NCBI GenBank assembly: GCA_903772945.1
Contig: CAICTM010000718.1
Span: 1 to 51,346 of the forward strand
Length of the DNA stretch: 51,346 nucleotides
DNA from: Seminavis robusta
Lineage: Eukaryota; Bacillariophyta; Bacillariophyceae; Naviculales; Naviculaceae
Reading direction: 5' to 3'
The notes beneath the pieces were generated by a model. The model searched no databases and was not told where the DNA came from. It worked only from the letters and a program-made list of their open reading frames with translations. Positions within the stretch are counted from its first letter, which is position 1. Each line of letters opens with the position of its first letter. Positions 50,187-51,346 of the stretch are shown in pieces. Made by a program: the position numbers and the translations under genes.

Positions 50187-51135
50187 TCACATTTGTGAAT
50201 ACCACTGGCGTTGTGGTGTTGAAAAGGAAACAGCTTTGTTGTTGTTGTGGTTGGTATATGGACTAATGTACAATGCCCAGGTGCCATAGCCTCCCATGTT
50301 GTAAGTGACACAGCGACCAATGGCCAGCAGGTATAGATCTACAAAGGTATCGTAGAACTCTGACGGCTTGGCCGATTTCGGAGCCTTGTCCAAGTGATAG
50401 GGTTGTTTGGGCGCTTTTTCTTCTGCTGTTTGTCGAGTGACTACTTGTGCACCCAGTTCCATTCCGTAGGCCATGCCCACAGCGAGTGCAACAGAAGAAT
50501 CAGAACTCAGATAGAATGGACCAGCGGTTGAATGTAACTGCTGTTTCTCAAGTTGAGAGGCACAATGGATGGCATTGCGTGTCCAGTGCTCGATCATGGC
50601 AGGATCTCGCTCGCTGACCCCATACAGAGCTCGAATATGAATGCCCACGTAGTGACCTGGTACCATACCAGAATTTTCAAATTGTTGTTCGATACGTTTT
50701 GCCACGGCATGTGCCGGTGTAAACAGGACACGCCAACAAAGATGGTAGACTTGTTCAAACGTTGGTTCGTCGGGTTGTTGTCGTTGTTCATTGTAATACA
50801 CACTCCCATGATCGTGTGCTTGGACACGGGCCTTGACCATTGCAAATTCTTCTGAGTTGGTTGTCAATTCTATGAGCTCTTCTATATTCGTGGCTCGGGG
50901 TCCTTGTCGGAATTCTTGTTGTTCGATGCAGCAATCAGACTTCGCCAATCCATGCTCCTGGTTGCAAAAATGCTTCCAATTCCGCTGGTCGACCCCATTT
51001 GATCAACAGCAATCGTCGACTCTTGTGTGCCATCAAGAGCATGACTGGGAGAGGCTTGAGTCGGTCAGCAGTGCCGCCACAACCGGCATGAATTCTAAAA
51101 ATCCTAGAATCCTCCCAGTCAATCCGGCTGGGCAT
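50187..51135 (-). pseudogene. Fucosyltransferase-like glycosyltransferase, frame broken
   Basis: The 5' part (51135 to about 50970) reads FRIHAGCGGTADRLKPLPVM and LLLIKWGRPAELEAFLQPG, the donor-binding opening of the O-fucosyltransferase-like family. The main part (50948-50187, 253 residues) has EPTFEQVYHLCWRVLFTPAH, VGIHIRALYG with the His/Arg pair, a GPFYLSSDSS motif and DTFVDLYLLAIGRCVTYNMGGYG, and a complete end. Between them the frame changes twice in about 40 bases (MDWR is in a third frame), and no intron with suitable phase was found. The 5' half also lacks the N-terminal membrane anchor that such enzymes need; an in-frame TAG lies just upstream of 51135. Thus it is a recently damaged gene or has sequencing indels. 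Its live relatives would add sugars in the Golgi. Confidence 0.7.
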
Positions 51136-51346
51136 GCCACTCTATATACCGGCGCCCGGATCCGGCCTGGTTCGTGTCAAGTATATGCGTGGAAATCAAC
51201 TCGTACCCCGACCCTAATTAAGCGCATCTGCACATCAATGAAGATAAAAACACGAAACCAAAAATACAGCAATCAATTGTCCTCAACGTGTGTCCCATAC
51301 TAAAGAACGATCAGAATCCCCAACCTAAACAGCTGAAGTGATGGAT

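Noticed and set aside
49759..50289. 176-codon plus-strand ORF
   Set aside because: Starts with TTG, has no domain, and its second half is antisense to the conserved glycosyltransferase end.

Overview
This window is nuclear DNA of a photosynthetic stramenopile, most likely a raphid pennate diatom (inference; Seminavis-like from general appearance, species not proven). The evidence is GT-AG introns of about 80-130 nt, single genes on both strands separated by long repeat-rich spacers, diatom-type plastid presequences (a signal peptide ending in an A-x-A/S|F or |L site followed by a Ser/Thr/Arg-rich stretch), and diatom-style families: CPWD ankyrin repeats, P-T-E-Q-P-S secreted repeats and periplasmic-binding-protein/class C receptor fusions. 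There is no operon structure, and no rRNA, tRNA or CRISPR was recognised.

Layout. 1-3.2 kb: two direct copies of a segment carrying a small membrane protein of the IFI6/IFI27 (ISG12) type, one copy cut by the window edge, plus a damaged hypothetical gene. 3.7-4.7 kb: Gln/Tyr-rich secreted or plastid protein. 5.5-7.4 kb: plastid-targeted pyruvate kinase (3 exons). 8.8-9.5 kb: small hypothetical protein. 10.2-12.6 kb: membrane-anchored thioredoxin reductase fused to two glutaredoxin domains. 12.6-14.8 kb: repeat island with a 120-nt hairpin, a 37-bp tandem array and a 318-bp MITE with an 8-bp target duplication. 14.8-19.1 kb: class C (GABA-B-like) receptor with a sugar-binding-type ectodomain. 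19.8-33.8 kb: transporter cluster with three intact amino-acid/auxin-permease-family genes, one NhaC-type Na+/H+ antiporter, and remnants of a fourth permease and a second antiporter produced by local duplication; a broken CRAL-TRIO gene lies between them. 34.3-35.1 kb: RNA polymerase III subunit RPC8. 35.6-37.2 kb: secreted Met/Gly/Arg- and Pro/Thr-rich five-exon gene. 37.6-38.5 kb: 2-oxoglutarate/Fe(II) oxygenase. 38.9-40.0 kb: ankyrin protein. 40.3-42.4 kb: ADCK2-like ABC1/UbiB atypical kinase. 42.9-44.4 kb: MYND-finger protein. 44.5-45.6 kb: repeat island with a 713-bp inverted-repeat element. 46.8-48.3 kb: low-complexity hypothetical gene. 49.0-49.6 kb: P-loop kinase. 50.2-51.1 kb: frame-broken glycosyltransferase.

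Working together. The transporter cluster is the only clear neighbourhood. Secondary amino-acid permeases next to an Na+/H+ antiporter could be functionally related through sodium or proton gradients, but shared ancestry by local duplication is the firmer statement. Three genes contain microexons (13, 21 and 22 nt) that encode conserved motifs and that ordinary ORF-based annotation would miss. The 22-nt one is followed by an intron flanked by direct repeats, which looks like a recently born intron.

Limits: exon borders were deduced by eye from GT/AG signals, reading frame and similarity between paralogues in the window; no database or transcript was consulted.
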